The notes below the pieces were generated by a model that worked only from the letters and a program-made list of their open reading frames with translations, was not told where the DNA came from and did no database searches. A program made the translations under genes and the position numbers. Positions 39,613 through 49,378 of a stretch of DNA of 64,000 bases are shown here, one piece after another. Positions within the stretch are counted from its first letter, which is position 1; every line of letters begins with the position of its first letter. Source of the DNA: Vibrio sp. CK2-1 (GTDB lineage Bacteria > Pseudomonadota > Gammaproteobacteria > Enterobacterales > Vibrionaceae); the NCBI RefSeq assembly GCF_021726515.1, contig NZ_JAKKCJ010000002.1, positions 372,001 to 436,000 on the forward strand, in the 5' to 3' direction.

Positions 39613-41127
39613 TTATTCTTCTAAGATTTGCGAGCCTGATGCACGGTTTACTAAGAATTGTACTAGTAACGGTACTGGACGGCCGGTTGAGCCTTTTTGT
39701 GCGCCTGATTTCCAAGCTGTGCCTGCAATATCAAGGTGCGCCCAATTGTATTTCTTAGTAAAGCGAGATAAGAAACAACCTGCGGTAATTGTGCCACCCG
39801 GGCGACCACCGATGTTTGCCATATCAGCAAATGGGCTATTGAGTTGTTCTTGATATTCATCAGACATAGGTAGACGCCATGCGCGGTCACCCGCTTGCTC
39901 TGATGCGTTAACAATCTCATGCGATAGCGGGTTATGGTTAGCAACTACGCCACTGATGTGATGACCTAGTGCAATCACACAAGCACCAGTTAAGGTTGCT
40001 ACATCAATAACGCAATCAGGATCGAAACGCTCAACATAAGTCAGTGCATCACAAAGTACTAAACGACCTTCTGCATCGGTATTTAATACTTCAACCGTTT
40101 GGCCTGACATCGTGGTTAAGATATCACCTGGGCGATAAGCGTTGCTGCCTGGCATGTTTTCACAGCCCGCTAACACACCAACCACGTTAATTGGTAAGTT
40201 GAGTTTCGCGAGTGCTTTCATGGTGCCGAATACAGAAGCGGCGCCACACATGTCGTATTTCATTTCATCCATGCCTTCGCCTGGTTTTAATGAAATACCG
40301 CCTGAATCAAAGGTTAAACCTTTACCCACAAGCACAATCGGTTTGGCTTCTGGATCTGGGTTACCTTTATAGTTGATGATAGACATCATAGATTCATTGC
40401 GTGAGCCGCGACCGACTGCTAGGTAAGAGTGCATGCCGAGTTTTTCCATCTCTTCTTCACCAATAATTTTGGTGGTGATGGTCTCGAAATCATCGGCTAG
40501 GCGACGTGCTTGAGAAGCAAGATAAGCTGGGTTTGCAACATTCGGTGGCATATTGCCAAGATCTTTCGATGCTTTAACACCTGATGAAACCGCTAAACCA
40601 TGAGCAATCGCTTTTTCGCCGAGGTTAAGCTCGCGACGAGTCGGTACGTTAAACACTAATTTACGTAGAGGACGGCGAGTTTCTGGCTTATTGCTCTTAA
40701 ACTGATTAAAGGTGTAAAGGCTATCTTTTGTTGATTCAACTGCTTGGCGAACTTTCCAATAAGTATCACGACCTTTGACATGTAGCTCAGTTAAGAAGCA
40801 TACTGCCTCCATTGAGCCGGTGTCGTTCAAGGTGCTGATGGTTTTTTGGATAATATCTTTGTATTGACGTTCGCCTAGTTCACGTTCTTTACCACAGCCA
40901 ACAAGTAGAACACGTTCAGATAACATGCCCGGTACTTGGTGCAATAGTAGCATTTGGCCTGGTTTACCTTCGAGGTCACCTCGACGTAATAATGAACTAA
41001 TATAGCCGTCGCTGATTTTATCTAGTTGCTCGGCGACAGGAGAAAGGCGACGTGGCTCAAACACACCAACGACTATACAAGCGCTGCGTTGTTTTTCTGG
41101 GCTGCCACTTTTTACACTGAACTCCAT
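39613..41127 (-). CDS. pepA: PepA, leucyl aminopeptidase (M17)
   Basis: 504 residues. The metal-binding core is [29 protein letters not shown], and the signature NTDAEGRL is intact. In E. coli PepA is both an aminopeptidase and a DNA-binding accessory factor for Xer recombination and carAB control. AGGAG precedes ATG 41127. It diverges from lptF across 247 nt, with holC downstream. Confidence 0.97.
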   Translation of the reverse strand: MEFSVKSGSPEKQRSACIVVGVFEPRRLSPVAEQLDKISDGYISSLLRRGDLEGKPGQMLLLHQVPGMLSERVLLVGCGKERELGERQYKDIIQKTISTLNDTGSMEAVCFLTELHVKGRDTYWKVRQAVESTKDSLYTFNQFKSNKPETRRPLRKLVFNVPTRRELNLGEKAIAHGLAVSSGVKASKDLGNMPPNVANPAYLASQARRLADDFETITTKIIGEEEMEKLGMHSYLAVGRGSRNESMMSIINYKGNPDPEAKPIVLVGKGLTFDSGGISLKPGEGMDEMKYDMCGAASVFGTMKALAKLNLPINVVGVLAGCENMPGSNAYRPGDILTTMSGQTVEVLNTDAEGRLVLCDALTYVERFDPDCVIDVATLTGACVIALGHHISGVVANHNPLSHEIVNASEQAGDRAWRLPMSDEYQEQLNSPFADMANIGGRPGGTITAGCFLSRFTKKYNWAHLDIAGTAWKSGAQKGSTGRPVPLLVQFLVNRASGSQILEE

Positions 41128-41374
41128 GCGTACTCCTACATCCTAAAGACAAATAGAACTAAATGTTGGATAATGCTTATTCTTCGTTGCCATTGAGCAA
41201 ACTGTTCTAGAATTAAGCGACACAAGATTTAGTTAGAAATAGTAAATCGAGTGGCTTTGAATATTCACTCGATATTTAAAGATTAATATAGTTAAAAAAC
41301 ATTAAAAATAATAGACTCATCGGAAAACTATAGTGATTCCGTCAAAAAAACAAGTTTTGTATAGGTAATGCTGC

Positions 41375-42481
41375 GTGATTATTGTTAGATATTTGATCCG
41401 CGAGACACTCAAAAGCCAGTTCGCCGTCTTCTTTGTGCTTTTTCTCGTGTTTTTGAGCCAAAAATTTATCAGTGTGTTAGCTGATGCATCTGATGGGGAC
41501 ATTCCCGCCAGTATGATTATGTCGATTGTTGGTCTTAATATGCCAGCAATGGGGCTATTAATGCTGCCATTGAGTTTATATGTTGGCATCTTGCTGACTT
41601 TTGGCCGCCTGTACGCTGAAAGTGAAATCACGGTAATGAATGCTACCGGGATTGGTAATAAGTTTTTAGTGCATGCAGCTTTATATCTTGCGGTGATCAC
41701 CGGTGCTATTGCCGGTTTTAACTCTTTATACCTTTCGCCTTGGAGTCAGGAAAAAGTAACCCAACTTCTTGAGCAAGTTACCGCAACCAGTAGTATTGAT
41801 TTGCTTAAAAAAGGCCAGTTCCAACCTGCGCCAGATGGTAGTGCAGTGGTTTTTGTTGATGATATTAAAGATAAACAACTGACCAATGTATTTGTCGCTC
41901 AAGCACAACCAAGAGATTCGGTTCGTCCAAGCGTGATGTTTGCTAACTCTGGTGTGGTGCAAGAATTCCCCGATGGCCGTCAAATGTTAACCCTAAAAGA
42001 TGGGGTTCGTTATGAAGGCATTCCTAACTCTTTAGATTACCGCAATACCGATTATGACGAATACTCAGCGTTAATTGGTCAACGTGATGTGCAAACGAAA
42101 AAGCGTAAGTGGGAAGCCATTCCAACCAAAGATCTTATCGGCATCAATGACCTAGAAGCTAAATCTGAACTGCAATGGCGTTTAACGTTGATTGTTTGTA
42201 TCCCACTGCTTACTTTAGTGGTGGTGCCTTTATCGGCGGTTAACCCTAGACAAGGGCGTTTTGCCAAACTAGGTCCTGCTGTATTGATTTATTTAGCTTA
42301 CTTCTTAGCAATCAGTGCCATGAAATCGGCTATTGAAGATGGTAGTGTGCCACCAGCATTAGGAATGTGGTCGATAAATGCTTGCTTGTTGATTGCCGGG
42401 ATTATTCTCAATAGTTTAGATAGCTTGTTTGTACGTGGACTCAGAGATAAATTGAGAAGAAGGAAGTTGAGCCGTGTTTAA
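41375..42481 (+). CDS. lptF: LptF, LPS export permease subunit
   Basis: 368 residues from GTG 41375, giving MIIVRYLIRETLKSQF, the typical LptF start. Three membrane helices, a periplasmic jellyroll (about 120-260) and three more helices. With LptG and LptB2 it extracts LPS from the inner membrane. The 3' end overlaps lptG by 8 nt. LptA, LptB and LptC are encoded at 13.5-15.3 kb in this window. Confidence 0.96.
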   Translation: MIIVRYLIRETLKSQFAVFFVLFLVFLSQKFISVLADASDGDIPASMIMSIVGLNMPAMGLLMLPLSLYVGILLTFGRLYAESEITVMNATGIGNKFLVHAALYLAVITGAIAGFNSLYLSPWSQEKVTQLLEQVTATSSIDLLKKGQFQPAPDGSAVVFVDDIKDKQLTNVFVAQAQPRDSVRPSVMFANSGVVQEFPDGRQMLTLKDGVRYEGIPNSLDYRNTDYDEYSALIGQRDVQTKKRKWEAIPTKDLIGINDLEAKSELQWRLTLIVCIPLLTLVVVPLSAVNPRQGRFAKLGPAVLIYLAYFLAISAMKSAIEDGSVPPALGMWSINACLLIAGIILNSLDSLFVRGLRDKLRRRKLSRV

Positions 42482-43547
42482 AATTCTTGATTGGTATATT
42501 GGCCGAACCATTATTGCCACTTCTTCTTTGTGTCTCGCGACCTTGGTTGGTTTGTCTGCCATCATTAAATATGTTGAGCAGTTACGTAAAGTAGGTCGAG
42601 GTACTTACGATTTGATGGAAGCTTTGTACTTTGTGGTATTAAGTATTCCTCGTGATATCGAAATGTTCTTCCCAATGGCAGCGTTACTTGGTGCCTTGAT
42701 TGGTCTCGGTATGTTAGCGGCTAGTTCTGAACTTGTGGTCATGCAGGCATCGGGCTTCTCGAAGTTAAATATTGGTGTTTCAGTATTGAAAACCGCAGTG
42801 CCTTTAATGCTAATGGTGATGATCCTAGGCGAATGGGGCTCACCACAAGCACAAAAACTGGCGCGAGATTCACGTGCCATGGCGATTGCCGGTGGTGACA
42901 TTGTTTCGGTTCGAGATGGTGTTTGGGCGCGTGATGGTAATAACTTTATCTATATCGGTCGAGTGAATGGCGAAGATGAGTTAAAAGGCGTGACCATCTG
43001 GCAGTTTGATCAAGAGAAAAAACTTAACGATATTCTAGTGTCTCAAACCGTTCGTTACGAAGATGACAATCGCTGGATGATGAAAGATGTGCAAATTACT
43101 AAGATGGAAAATGACGTTCAGCTTAGTAAAGTGAAAGAGCCAAATTATGAATGGCATACGACATTAACGCCGGACAAGCTAGCAGTCGTAACGGTTAAGC
43201 CAGAAGAATTGTCATTAACCGGTTTATACAGCTATGTGACTTATTTGAGAGATTCAGAGCAAGATCCATCTCGCTATGAATTAGCCTTTTGGCGTAAAGT
43301 CTTCCAGCCGTTATCTATTGCTGTGATGATGTTGATGGCGCTATCGTTTGTTTTTGGTCCGCTGCGTAGTGTGACCATGGGGGCAAGGATTCTATCGGGT
43401 GTTATTGCCGGCTTTACTTTCTACATTTCCAGTGAAGTCTTTGGCCCAATGAGCTTGGTATATGGCATACCACCGATAATAGGCGCACTCGCTCCGAGTG
43501 TGATCTTCCTAGTGGTCGCCGTGATGCTGATGAGGCGGAAAGCCTAG
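42474..43547 (+). CDS. lptG: LptG, LPS export permease subunit
   Basis: 357 residues from GTG 42474, starting MFKILDWYIGRTI as in the family. It has the same 3TM-jellyroll-3TM plan as LptF. The start overlaps lptF, indicating coupled translation of the heterodimer. A good terminator follows. Confidence 0.96.
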   Translation: MFKILDWYIGRTIIATSSLCLATLVGLSAIIKYVEQLRKVGRGTYDLMEALYFVVLSIPRDIEMFFPMAALLGALIGLGMLAASSELVVMQASGFSKLNIGVSVLKTAVPLMLMVMILGEWGSPQAQKLARDSRAMAIAGGDIVSVRDGVWARDGNNFIYIGRVNGEDELKGVTIWQFDQEKKLNDILVSQTVRYEDDNRWMMKDVQITKMENDVQLSKVKEPNYEWHTTLTPDKLAVVTVKPEELSLTGLYSYVTYLRDSEQDPSRYELAFWRKVFQPLSIAVMMLMALSFVFGPLRSVTMGARILSGVIAGFTFYISSEVFGPMSLVYGIPPIIGALAPSVIFLVVAVMLMRRKA

Positions 43548-43569
43548 CAGTGAAATAGCCAAAACAAAC

Positions 43570-43595
43570 AAGGGATGCCAAGTGCATCCCTTTTT
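43570..43595 (+). terminator. Terminator after lptG
   Basis: AAGGGATGC - CAAGT - GCATCCCTT, followed by TTT. It lies between convergent lptG and the RDD gene. Confidence 0.85.
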
Positions 43596-43620
43596 AATGT
43601 GTTCAAGTAGCTGATTGAAT

Positions 43621-44094
43621 TTAAACAGCTTTTGGTAGGTGAATCACTTGGCACTTTGACCACATATCTTGCAGGGCTCTTTTTTCAGAATCAAATAACA
43701 CAGTGATATTACCCAGCCCAAATAGAGATGTAGCCGCTCGAATTAAAGATTGAGCGAAACGGATATTACTACCATCTTCATTCTGTACTCTTAACTTCCA
43801 AGCTCGCATGCCGAGAGTTTGTCCTTTCATCCAGAAGAAGCTTAGAAAGCCAACCCAGACAAACACCACATAACCATGAAATAAAATACTCCAAACAGGA
43901 TGATGATTGAGTAAATCACTAGCATCAATATAAGAGCCGTAGCTGATGATGCCTTGAGATAAAAGGGCTTCCATGGTGGCAATCACAATACCTACCGCGA
44001 TCATTTCCACCGCAATAATAATCAGAGCATCATAAAATATCGCCGCCAAACGACGTAAAAAACCAGCAGGCTTGGTGTGTACTTGAGAATTCAT
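43621..44094 (-). CDS. RDD-family membrane protein
   Basis: 157 residues. The name-giving N-terminal pattern RRLAAIFYDALII and the RAWKLRVQNEDG segment mark an RDD domain, with about three membrane helices. Some RDD proteins are Na+/H+ antiporters, but most are uncharacterised, so no function is assigned. The gene lies downstream of, and convergent with, lptFG, a conserved position in vibrios as far as I know. Confidence 0.85.
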   Translation of the reverse strand: MNSQVHTKPAGFLRRLAAIFYDALIIIAVEMIAVGIVIATMEALLSQGIISYGSYIDASDLLNHHPVWSILFHGYVVFVWVGFLSFFWMKGQTLGMRAWKLRVQNEDGSNIRFAQSLIRAATSLFGLGNITVLFDSEKRALQDMWSKCQVIHLPKAV

Positions 44095-44223
44095 AAGCGA
44101 TCTAATTTATAAAAGGTGTCAGCAGAATAGCCATTTGTATGAGACATTTAAAGTTGAAACTTGTATCTAATTAGCATTAATGGTGAAAATATCAGCGATT
44201 AAACCATTTTGAAAATTTAACAC

Positions 44224-44251
44224 TTGCGCCGGTGTCTTCCATACGTATAAT
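44224..44251 (+). promoter_or_regulatory. Promoter of tRNA-Leu
   Basis: TTGCGC (44224-44229) and a perfect TATAAT (44246-44251), 16-bp spacer, 43 nt before the tRNA. Confidence 0.7.
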
Positions 44252-44294
44252 TCCAATCACTCCTTAGCGTTATAAGCTAATTGAGTGACATTTT

Positions 44295-44379
44295 GGCGGT
44301 GTGGTGAAATTGGTATACACGACGGATTCAAAATCCGTTGCCTTCGGGCGTGGCGGTTCAAGTCCGCCCACCGCTACCA
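44295..44379 (+). tRNA. tRNA-Leu (anticodon CAA)
   Basis: 85 nt with encoded CCA. The acceptor arms are GGCGGTG and CACCGCT, with a G-U first pair. The anticodon loop TTCAAAA reads CAA, and the long variable arm TGCCTTCGGGCG is of class II. The T-arm is GGCGG-TTCAAGT-CCGCC. It has its own promoter and terminator. Confidence 0.95.
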
Positions 44380-44386
44380 AATTTAA

Positions 44387-44418
44387 AGAAAGGCGTTCAA
44401 GCAATTGAGCGCCTTTTT
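44387..44418 (+). terminator. Terminator after tRNA-Leu
   Basis: AAAGGCGTTCAA pairs with TTGAGCGCCTTT (one bulge), followed by TTTT. Confidence 0.8.
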
Positions 44419-44598
44419 TGCATCTGAAATCTAGCTAGTCTCTTTTCTTCCTTTCCTCAATCCATACTAAGCGACTTCATTTTTTGAAGTGGTGATCTTC
44501 GTCGATAGATTTTCATTCTCATTGAGCGCATTATGAAGCAGTCTTACTGATTTAATTTCAGCTAAACTGAAAGTATTAAAAATAAAAAAGGGATGAAT

Positions 44599-46029
44599 AT
44601 GAAGCAATTAAAAAATCAAACACTCCTTGCCTCGGTGTTAACGGATGGCAAAGGGCAGCAAGTATTCAATCCATTTGATAATAGTTTGCTCGCTACGGTG
44701 CCGGTTTCTTGCCAAGCGAGAATTGAGCATGATGTTGCTGATATGGAAGCTGGGCAAAAAATCTGGCAGAAAAAGCCGGTTGCCGAACGCTGCCAGCTTA
44801 TGAAGAAATGGCATCAATTGATTTTACAAAATGAAGATGATCTTGCCATGCTGATCACTTTAGAAGGTGGTAAGCCATTAAAAGAAGCGTTAGGTGAAGT
44901 GCGTTACGGAGCCTCTTTTATCGAATGGTTTGCTGAAGAAGGGCGTCGCGCTTACGGTAATACCATTCCATCGGCGAGTAATGACAAAACCATTTTAACG
45001 GTAAAACAAGCGATTGGTGTGGCGGCGGCAATTACCCCTTGGAACTTCCCATTAGCCATGATCACTCGTAAAGCGGCACCGGCACTGGCCGCTGGTTGTA
45101 GCTTTATCTGTAAACCGTCTGAATCAACGCCTCTGACGGCATTTGCGGTCACTGAGTTGGCATATCAGGCTGGCATCCCTAAAGACGTTCTACGCATGGT
45201 TGTGGGAGAAAATGCGCATGATGTAGGGGAGGTGTTTACCTATCATCCTTCTGTTCGTAAGTTTTCGTTCACTGGTTCGACTCTCGTGGGGCGTAAATTA
45301 CAAATGCAGTGTGCTTCAACCATTAAACGTACTTCAATGGAGCTCGGTGGCAATGCGCCATTTATCGTGTTCGATGATGCGGATATTGATAGTGCGGTTA
45401 AAGGGGCGATTGCCAGTAAGTTCCGTAATGCAGGGCAAACTTGTGTATGTGCTAATCGCTTTTATGTGCAAGATGCGGTTTATGATGAATTTATTGAAAA
45501 GCTGGTGGCGGAAGTCGATAAACTTAAAGTTGGCAACGGGCTTGATGAGTCAACCGATATTGGTCCGCTTATCTCAAAAGAGGCGAAGCAAAGAGTTTCT
45601 GATTTGATTGAAGAAGCGAAAGGCCGCGGAGCAAGACAAGTAAATAAAGAGCAATCGTTAGAAGGCAACTTTATAGCACCAACGGTATTGGTGGATGTTG
45701 AGCACGATAGGCCATTAGTTCAAGGTGAGATCTTTGGCCCAGTATTACCGATCATTCGTTTTTCTGAAGAAGATAAAATGATTGCGATGGCCAACGACAC
45801 TATCTACGGATTAGCCGCTTATTTTTATAGCCAAGACATGAACCGCATTTGGCGTGTCGCGCATAATCTAGAGTACGGCATGGTAGGAGTCAATGAAGGT
45901 ATTATTTCGACGGAAGTTGCGCCGTTTGGTGGCATGAAACAATCGGGTAATGGTCGAGAAGGGGCCAAAGAAGGTTTAGAAGAATACCTAGAGACGAAAT
46001 ACGTGTGTATTGGTGGGTTAGATCGATAA
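44599..46029 (+). CDS. NAD(P)-dependent succinate-semialdehyde dehydrogenase (GabD-like)
   Basis: 476 residues. ATG 44599 is chosen over ATG 44593 because AGGG (44589-44592) is well spaced for it and too close for the other. It is an aldehyde dehydrogenase with Glu248 in ELGGNAPF and catalytic Cys282 in GQTCVCANRF, the latter being the GabD-type context. It oxidises succinate semialdehyde to succinate. No gabT or transporter is adjacent, so substrate is inferred from similarity only. Confidence 0.88.
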   Translation: MKQLKNQTLLASVLTDGKGQQVFNPFDNSLLATVPVSCQARIEHDVADMEAGQKIWQKKPVAERCQLMKKWHQLILQNEDDLAMLITLEGGKPLKEALGEVRYGASFIEWFAEEGRRAYGNTIPSASNDKTILTVKQAIGVAAAITPWNFPLAMITRKAAPALAAGCSFICKPSESTPLTAFAVTELAYQAGIPKDVLRMVVGENAHDVGEVFTYHPSVRKFSFTGSTLVGRKLQMQCASTIKRTSMELGGNAPFIVFDDADIDSAVKGAIASKFRNAGQTCVCANRFYVQDAVYDEFIEKLVAEVDKLKVGNGLDESTDIGPLISKEAKQRVSDLIEEAKGRGARQVNKEQSLEGNFIAPTVLVDVEHDRPLVQGEIFGPVLPIIRFSEEDKMIAMANDTIYGLAAYFYSQDMNRIWRVAHNLEYGMVGVNEGIISTEVAPFGGMKQSGNGREGAKEGLEEYLETKYVCIGGLDR

Positions 46030-46047
46030 TGAAGCAGGGTAAAGGTA

Positions 46048-46170
46048 TTTGGTTCCTAGTTTCTAGGAAGAGCGATTTTTCGAACGCTTTGCTTTTACTC
46101 ATAGCTTTTACACGTATTTAGTAAGACGCTACTTTTTCTCGGTTTGAGAGAGTGGCGTTTCCGAGTTCTG
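46048..46170. repeat. Degenerate repeat region after the aldehyde dehydrogenase
   Basis: Contains TTCCTAGTTTCTAGGAA and TTTCGAACGCTTTGCTTTT, weakly like the dispersed family. A long imperfect hairpin (ACGCTAC...GTGGCGT, about 46126-46158) might end the upstream gene. Assignment is weak. Confidence 0.35.
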
Positions 46171-46190
46171 ATAGTTCTACCCTAGAAACG

Positions 46191-46224
46191 AAAAAAAACC
46201 TCATCATCTGATGAGGTTTTTTTA
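46191..46224 (-). terminator. Terminator of tRNA array 1
   Basis: AAAAACCTCATCA and TGATGAGGTTTTT form a perfect stem with A and T runs on both sides. It is nearly identical to the terminator at 49009. Confidence 0.9.
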
Positions 46225-46227
46225 AAG

Positions 46228-46303
46228 TGGCTCCCCTTGCAAGACTTGAACTTGCGACATACGGATTAACAGTCCGCCGTTCTACCAACTGAACTAAAGG
46301 GGA
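46228..46303 (-). tRNA. tRNA-Asn (anticodon GTT)
   Basis: 76 nt with encoded CCA. The anticodon loop is CTGTTAA, and the T-arm reads GCAAG-TTCAAGT-CTTGC. Last gene of array 1, identical to the copy at 46474. Confidence 0.97.
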
Positions 46304-46342
46304 ATTATTCTTTTTTTTATTTCTAGTGATTAAGCTAGAAAA

Positions 46343-46418
<76 letters not shown>

Positions 46419-46473
46419 GCACTTTGTTTTTTGCTTCTAATTATCTGAATTCTTGATTCAAACAATTTTAAAT

Positions 46474-46549
46474 TGGCTCCCCTTGCAAGACTTGAACTTG
46501 CGACATACGGATTAACAGTCCGCCGTTCTACCAACTGAACTAAAGGGGA
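46474..46549 (-). tRNA. tRNA-Asn (anticodon GTT)
   Basis: Same sequence as the gene at 46228. The spacer downstream of it is shared with that copy. Confidence 0.97.
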
Positions 46550-46589
46550 ATTATTCTTTTTTTATTTCTAGTGATTAAGCTAGAAAAAA

Positions 46590-46665
<76 letters not shown>

Positions 46666-46720
46666 ACACTGTATTTTTCAATTTGACGTCTACTTTATCA
46701 AGACACCAAACTATAAATAG

Positions 46721-46796
46721 TGGTGCCCGGAGGCGGAATCGAACCACCGACACGAGGATTTTCAATCCTCTGCTCTACCGACTGAGCTATCCGGGC
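46721..46796 (-). tRNA. tRNA-Phe (anticodon GAA)
   Basis: 76 nt with CCA. Acceptor GCCCGGA / TCCGGGC; anticodon loop TTGAAAA. First gene of array 1, directly behind its promoter. Confidence 0.97.
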
Positions 46797-46806
46797 GACG
46801 GGGGGT

Positions 46807-46835
46807 ATTAAACGGTTTTTCGTGACTAACGTCAA
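46807..46835 (-). promoter_or_regulatory. Promoter of tRNA array 1
   Basis: On the minus strand TTGACG (46830-46835) and TTTAAT (46807-46812), spacer 17. It is followed by a C-rich discriminator (ACCCCCCGTC), a feature of promoters under stringent control. Its layout matches the array 2 promoter. Confidence 0.7.
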
Positions 46836-47082
46836 CAGTAAAATATAAAAAAATGTTCGTTTGAGTAATTTATAGTCGCCATTGCGTGTTTCTCCACACA
46901 ATAGGACGTTTTTTTCTCAAATTTTGCTGTTTATTTGTGGGTGATTACTGACGTGAAAGCGAATGAGAATAAGAGTAGCTTGGGTATAAGTTTAGCTTGA
47001 GTGCAATTCATCGTGCTGAATGCCGAAAATATAAGCTAAGTGAGTCATTATCATCGAATACATGATTGCTCGAATACATAAT

Positions 47083-47121
47083 AGAAAGGAGAGGTAGTGA
47101 TTAAACTATCTCTCCTTTTTC
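47083..47121 (-). terminator. Terminator after the LPMO gene
   Basis: AAAGGAGAGGTAG and CTATCTCTCCTTT form a long stem with a T-run on one side and an A-containing flank on the other. The minus-strand T-run is short, so Rho-independent function in that direction is probable rather than certain. Confidence 0.6.
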
Positions 47122-47148
47122 GTTACAGCTTATCTGAAGGGATTAAAA

Positions 47149-48747
47149 TTATATTTGGGCCCACGGTCCACCAGAGGTTGGTTCATCGCCTTGTGTCCAC
47201 CATTGTGCTTTATAAGAAGCGCCGTGGTAGTTTACCGTATCACCGGATGTATAGACCTTATCGGCTTGCCACTCAGCATTATCACTTGCGGCCGCTTGCC
47301 AAGCACTTGAGGTGTCAGGCTGATCACCTTGAGTCCACCATTTAGCGGTATAGCTCACGCCGTTATATAGCACGACATCACCGCTGTTGTAGGCAATTGC
47401 ACTATCCCAAGTAGTTTCGCCATTGTTATTACCGTCATCTTCTAATGGGGTTACAGTAATGGAAATTGTTGATTGGCTAGTGGTAATAGGATCGCCAACC
47501 GAAACCACTATGCTTTCATTGAGAGTAGTTGTAGTTTCTGGTGCTTGATAATTGACGGTAATGCTAGTGTCGCTTTGAGTGATGATATTGCCTTTATCGA
47601 CACTGAATATCAGCGGATCATTGTCGGCATCGGTTGCTGAAACCTCAAACACTAGGCTTTCTCCGCTTTGCACGCTTAAATTGCTTGGAGCAGTAATAAC
47701 CGGAGCTTGATTACCCGTTTTGATTTCTAGTTGATAGCTGTAATTCGAGTTGGTGACATAAACCAAATTGCTATACAAATCTTGGCTTTGGTACTGAATA
47801 GTTTGTGAAGCTGAGTCTTTTAAACCAATTTGCACCGTTTGTGGGTATTTTTGATTCACGGTTGTTGCTAAAGATTCTGCCCACACAGTTTCCGCATCAT
47901 TATCAATTGGGAACTTTTCAAACACGATCTCTTGGCCATTTTCATCAAAGATACGTAGCCAAGCCGTATCACCAGCATTTGCGTCCATGGTTGAAGCTAG
48001 GTAGTTACCGCTACTGACCCATTTATCGAGCGGGTTATTTGGATCGGTTCCATCGTCGTTACCGGTAAATGAAACATCACTACAGTTATAAAAACCTTCC
48101 CCTGCCGGATCTTGACGTTGCCAGCGAGTATATAAAATAGCATCGCCAGTACGATCCGTTGGCAGTGTGACTTCCATTTGATAGTACTTTTTGCCATTAA
48201 GCTCAACGGTTGCCAAGTTGCCAAACTCCGCGATTAAATCTAAATCACTCCAAGCCAGCGGCATAGTTGCAGAATCATAATTTGGCTTGGTTAAGTAAAC
48301 TTTCCAAAAGCTTGGGTTATGGGGCGTGTTGGCGCGATATTGCAGGGTGACCTTACCATTGTTGGTTAAATCAAGTTTGGTCTTTTGCCAATCAGGTGAA
48401 GGTAGGTCGATACCATGTTTGGCTTTATCGCCCGCTGAGCATAATTCGCCATTGGGAATGGTTGCTTCAACGGCAGCTTGATCATTGTAGTTAGAAACTA
48501 AAGTGGAAAACTCTGGCTTTTGCACAAATGGCGTCCAGCCTGATTCTAAAAACGCGGCACGGCAAGCAGCGTTGGGAATAGTACTACCATCGGTTGAATC
48601 CCAGTAACCGCCATCCATATCACAAATCTGTTGCCTTGCTGGTGGGTAGTCTAGGTAACCATGCGCTTGTACATGAGTTGAAAGTAAAGTTAAGCTAATG
48701 ACGCTCGTGGATAAGCATAATTTGCTTCGAAAAAGTGAATAATTCAT
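47149..48747 (-). CDS. Secreted chitin-active lytic polysaccharide monooxygenase (AA10) with two CBM5/12 modules
   Basis: 532 residues from ATG 48747, behind GGAGGT. The signal peptide is cleaved after HVQA, leaving His29 as the mature N-terminus, which with His143 (TPHNPSFWKV) forms the copper histidine brace; Phe219 in EGFYNCSDV is the axial residue. Order: AA10 (29-230), GbpA domain 2-like (about 240-340), Ig/cadherin-like (about 345-435), Asn-rich linker, then two chitin-binding modules with AKWWTQGDQP and AQWWTQGDEP. It resembles V. cholerae spindolin-related VCA0140. It oxidises or binds chitin outside the cell. Confidence 0.93.
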   Translation of the reverse strand: MNYSLFRSKLCLSTSVISLTLLSTHVQAHGYLDYPPARQQICDMDGGYWDSTDGSTIPNAACRAAFLESGWTPFVQKPEFSTLVSNYNDQAAVEATIPNGELCSAGDKAKHGIDLPSPDWQKTKLDLTNNGKVTLQYRANTPHNPSFWKVYLTKPNYDSATMPLAWSDLDLIAEFGNLATVELNGKKYYQMEVTLPTDRTGDAILYTRWQRQDPAGEGFYNCSDVSFTGNDDGTDPNNPLDKWVSSGNYLASTMDANAGDTAWLRIFDENGQEIVFEKFPIDNDAETVWAESLATTVNQKYPQTVQIGLKDSASQTIQYQSQDLYSNLVYVTNSNYSYQLEIKTGNQAPVITAPSNLSVQSGESLVFEVSATDADNDPLIFSVDKGNIITQSDTSITVNYQAPETTTTLNESIVVSVGDPITTSQSTISITVTPLEDDGNNNGETTWDSAIAYNSGDVVLYNGVSYTAKWWTQGDQPDTSSAWQAAASDNAEWQADKVYTSGDTVNYHGASYKAQWWTQGDEPTSGGPWAQI

Positions 48748-49008
48748 ACACACCTCCATTTGTTATTGAATGGCATGGAGTGTGGTGGGGGATAAGAAAA
48801 AGGCAGAATAGAAAATTGTTAGTTTGAACACTCTCTCGAAGAAATTTATCTTCAGTTTCACTTGTCGAAGTAAAATTGAATAGTCGCTTTGAAAGTGAAG
48901 CTAATTGACATAAAGATTACATAAATTGGAAAAAGCCAGCTAAGCAGAGAAAATGTGGTGAGGCGAAACTATGGTAAAGGATGGGTAAAGGATGTTATTG
49001 AAGGCGAA
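48748..49008. other. Upstream region of the LPMO gene
   Basis: About 260 nt between the LPMO start and the terminator of tRNA array 2. It is AT-rich and must hold the LPMO promoter, but no convincing -10/-35 pair or CRP site could be fixed by eye. No ORF. Confidence 0.4.
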
Positions 49009-49039
49009 AAAAAACCTCATCAGATGATGAGGTTTTTTA
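49009..49039 (-). terminator. Terminator of tRNA array 2
   Basis: AAAACCTCATCAGATGATGAGGTTTT, a perfect palindromic stem with flanking A and T runs, nearly the same as the one at 46191. Confidence 0.9.
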
Positions 49040-49042
49040 AAG

Positions 49043-49118
49043 TGGCTCCCCTTGCAAGACTTGAACTTGCGACATACGGATTAACAGTCCGCCGTTCTAC
49101 CAACTGAACTAAAGGGGA
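49043..49118 (-). tRNA. tRNA-Asn (anticodon GTT)
   Basis: Third copy of the same 76-nt tRNA-Asn gene (see 46228). Last gene of array 2. Confidence 0.97.
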
Positions 49119-49165
49119 ATTATTCTTTTAACACTAATTGATGCAATCAGTCGTTAACTAAATAA

Positions 49166-49241
49166 TGGTGCCTCGAGGCGGAATCGAACCACCGACACGA
49201 GGATTTTCAATCCTCTGCTCTACCGACTGAGCTATCGAGGC
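49166..49241 (-). tRNA. tRNA-Phe (anticodon GAA), acceptor-stem variant
   Basis: 76 nt with CCA. It is identical to the other tRNA-Phe genes except for the acceptor arm, GCCTCGA / TCGAGGC instead of GCCCGGA / TCCGGGC. Two adjacent base pairs are changed on both sides, so pairing is preserved. Confidence 0.96.
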
Positions 49242-49247
49242 AATAAA

Positions 49248-49323
<76 letters not shown>

Positions 49324-49378
49324 ACACTATATTTATTGCTTGTCCGTGCATGTAACCATGACACCAACAATTTAATTG

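Larger units (their letters stand above)
46797..47148. other. Non-coding gap between tRNA array 1 and the LPMO gene
   Basis: 352 nt. It holds the promoter of tRNA array 1 (46807-46835) and the LPMO terminator (47083-47121). No convincing ORF or RNA is seen in between; the short frames here run through the tRNA and are artefacts. Confidence 0.6.

Noticed and set aside
44295..44379. tRNA-Leu as an integration site for a mobile island
   Set aside because: No integrase, no repeated tRNA 3' end downstream, and the following gene looks like core metabolism.
46698..46901. 67-residue minus-strand frame upstream of and through tRNA-Phe
   Set aside because: It reads across the tRNA gene and its promoter; the peptide is a translation of the tRNA (IAQSVEQRIENPRVGGSIPP), a common annotation artefact.
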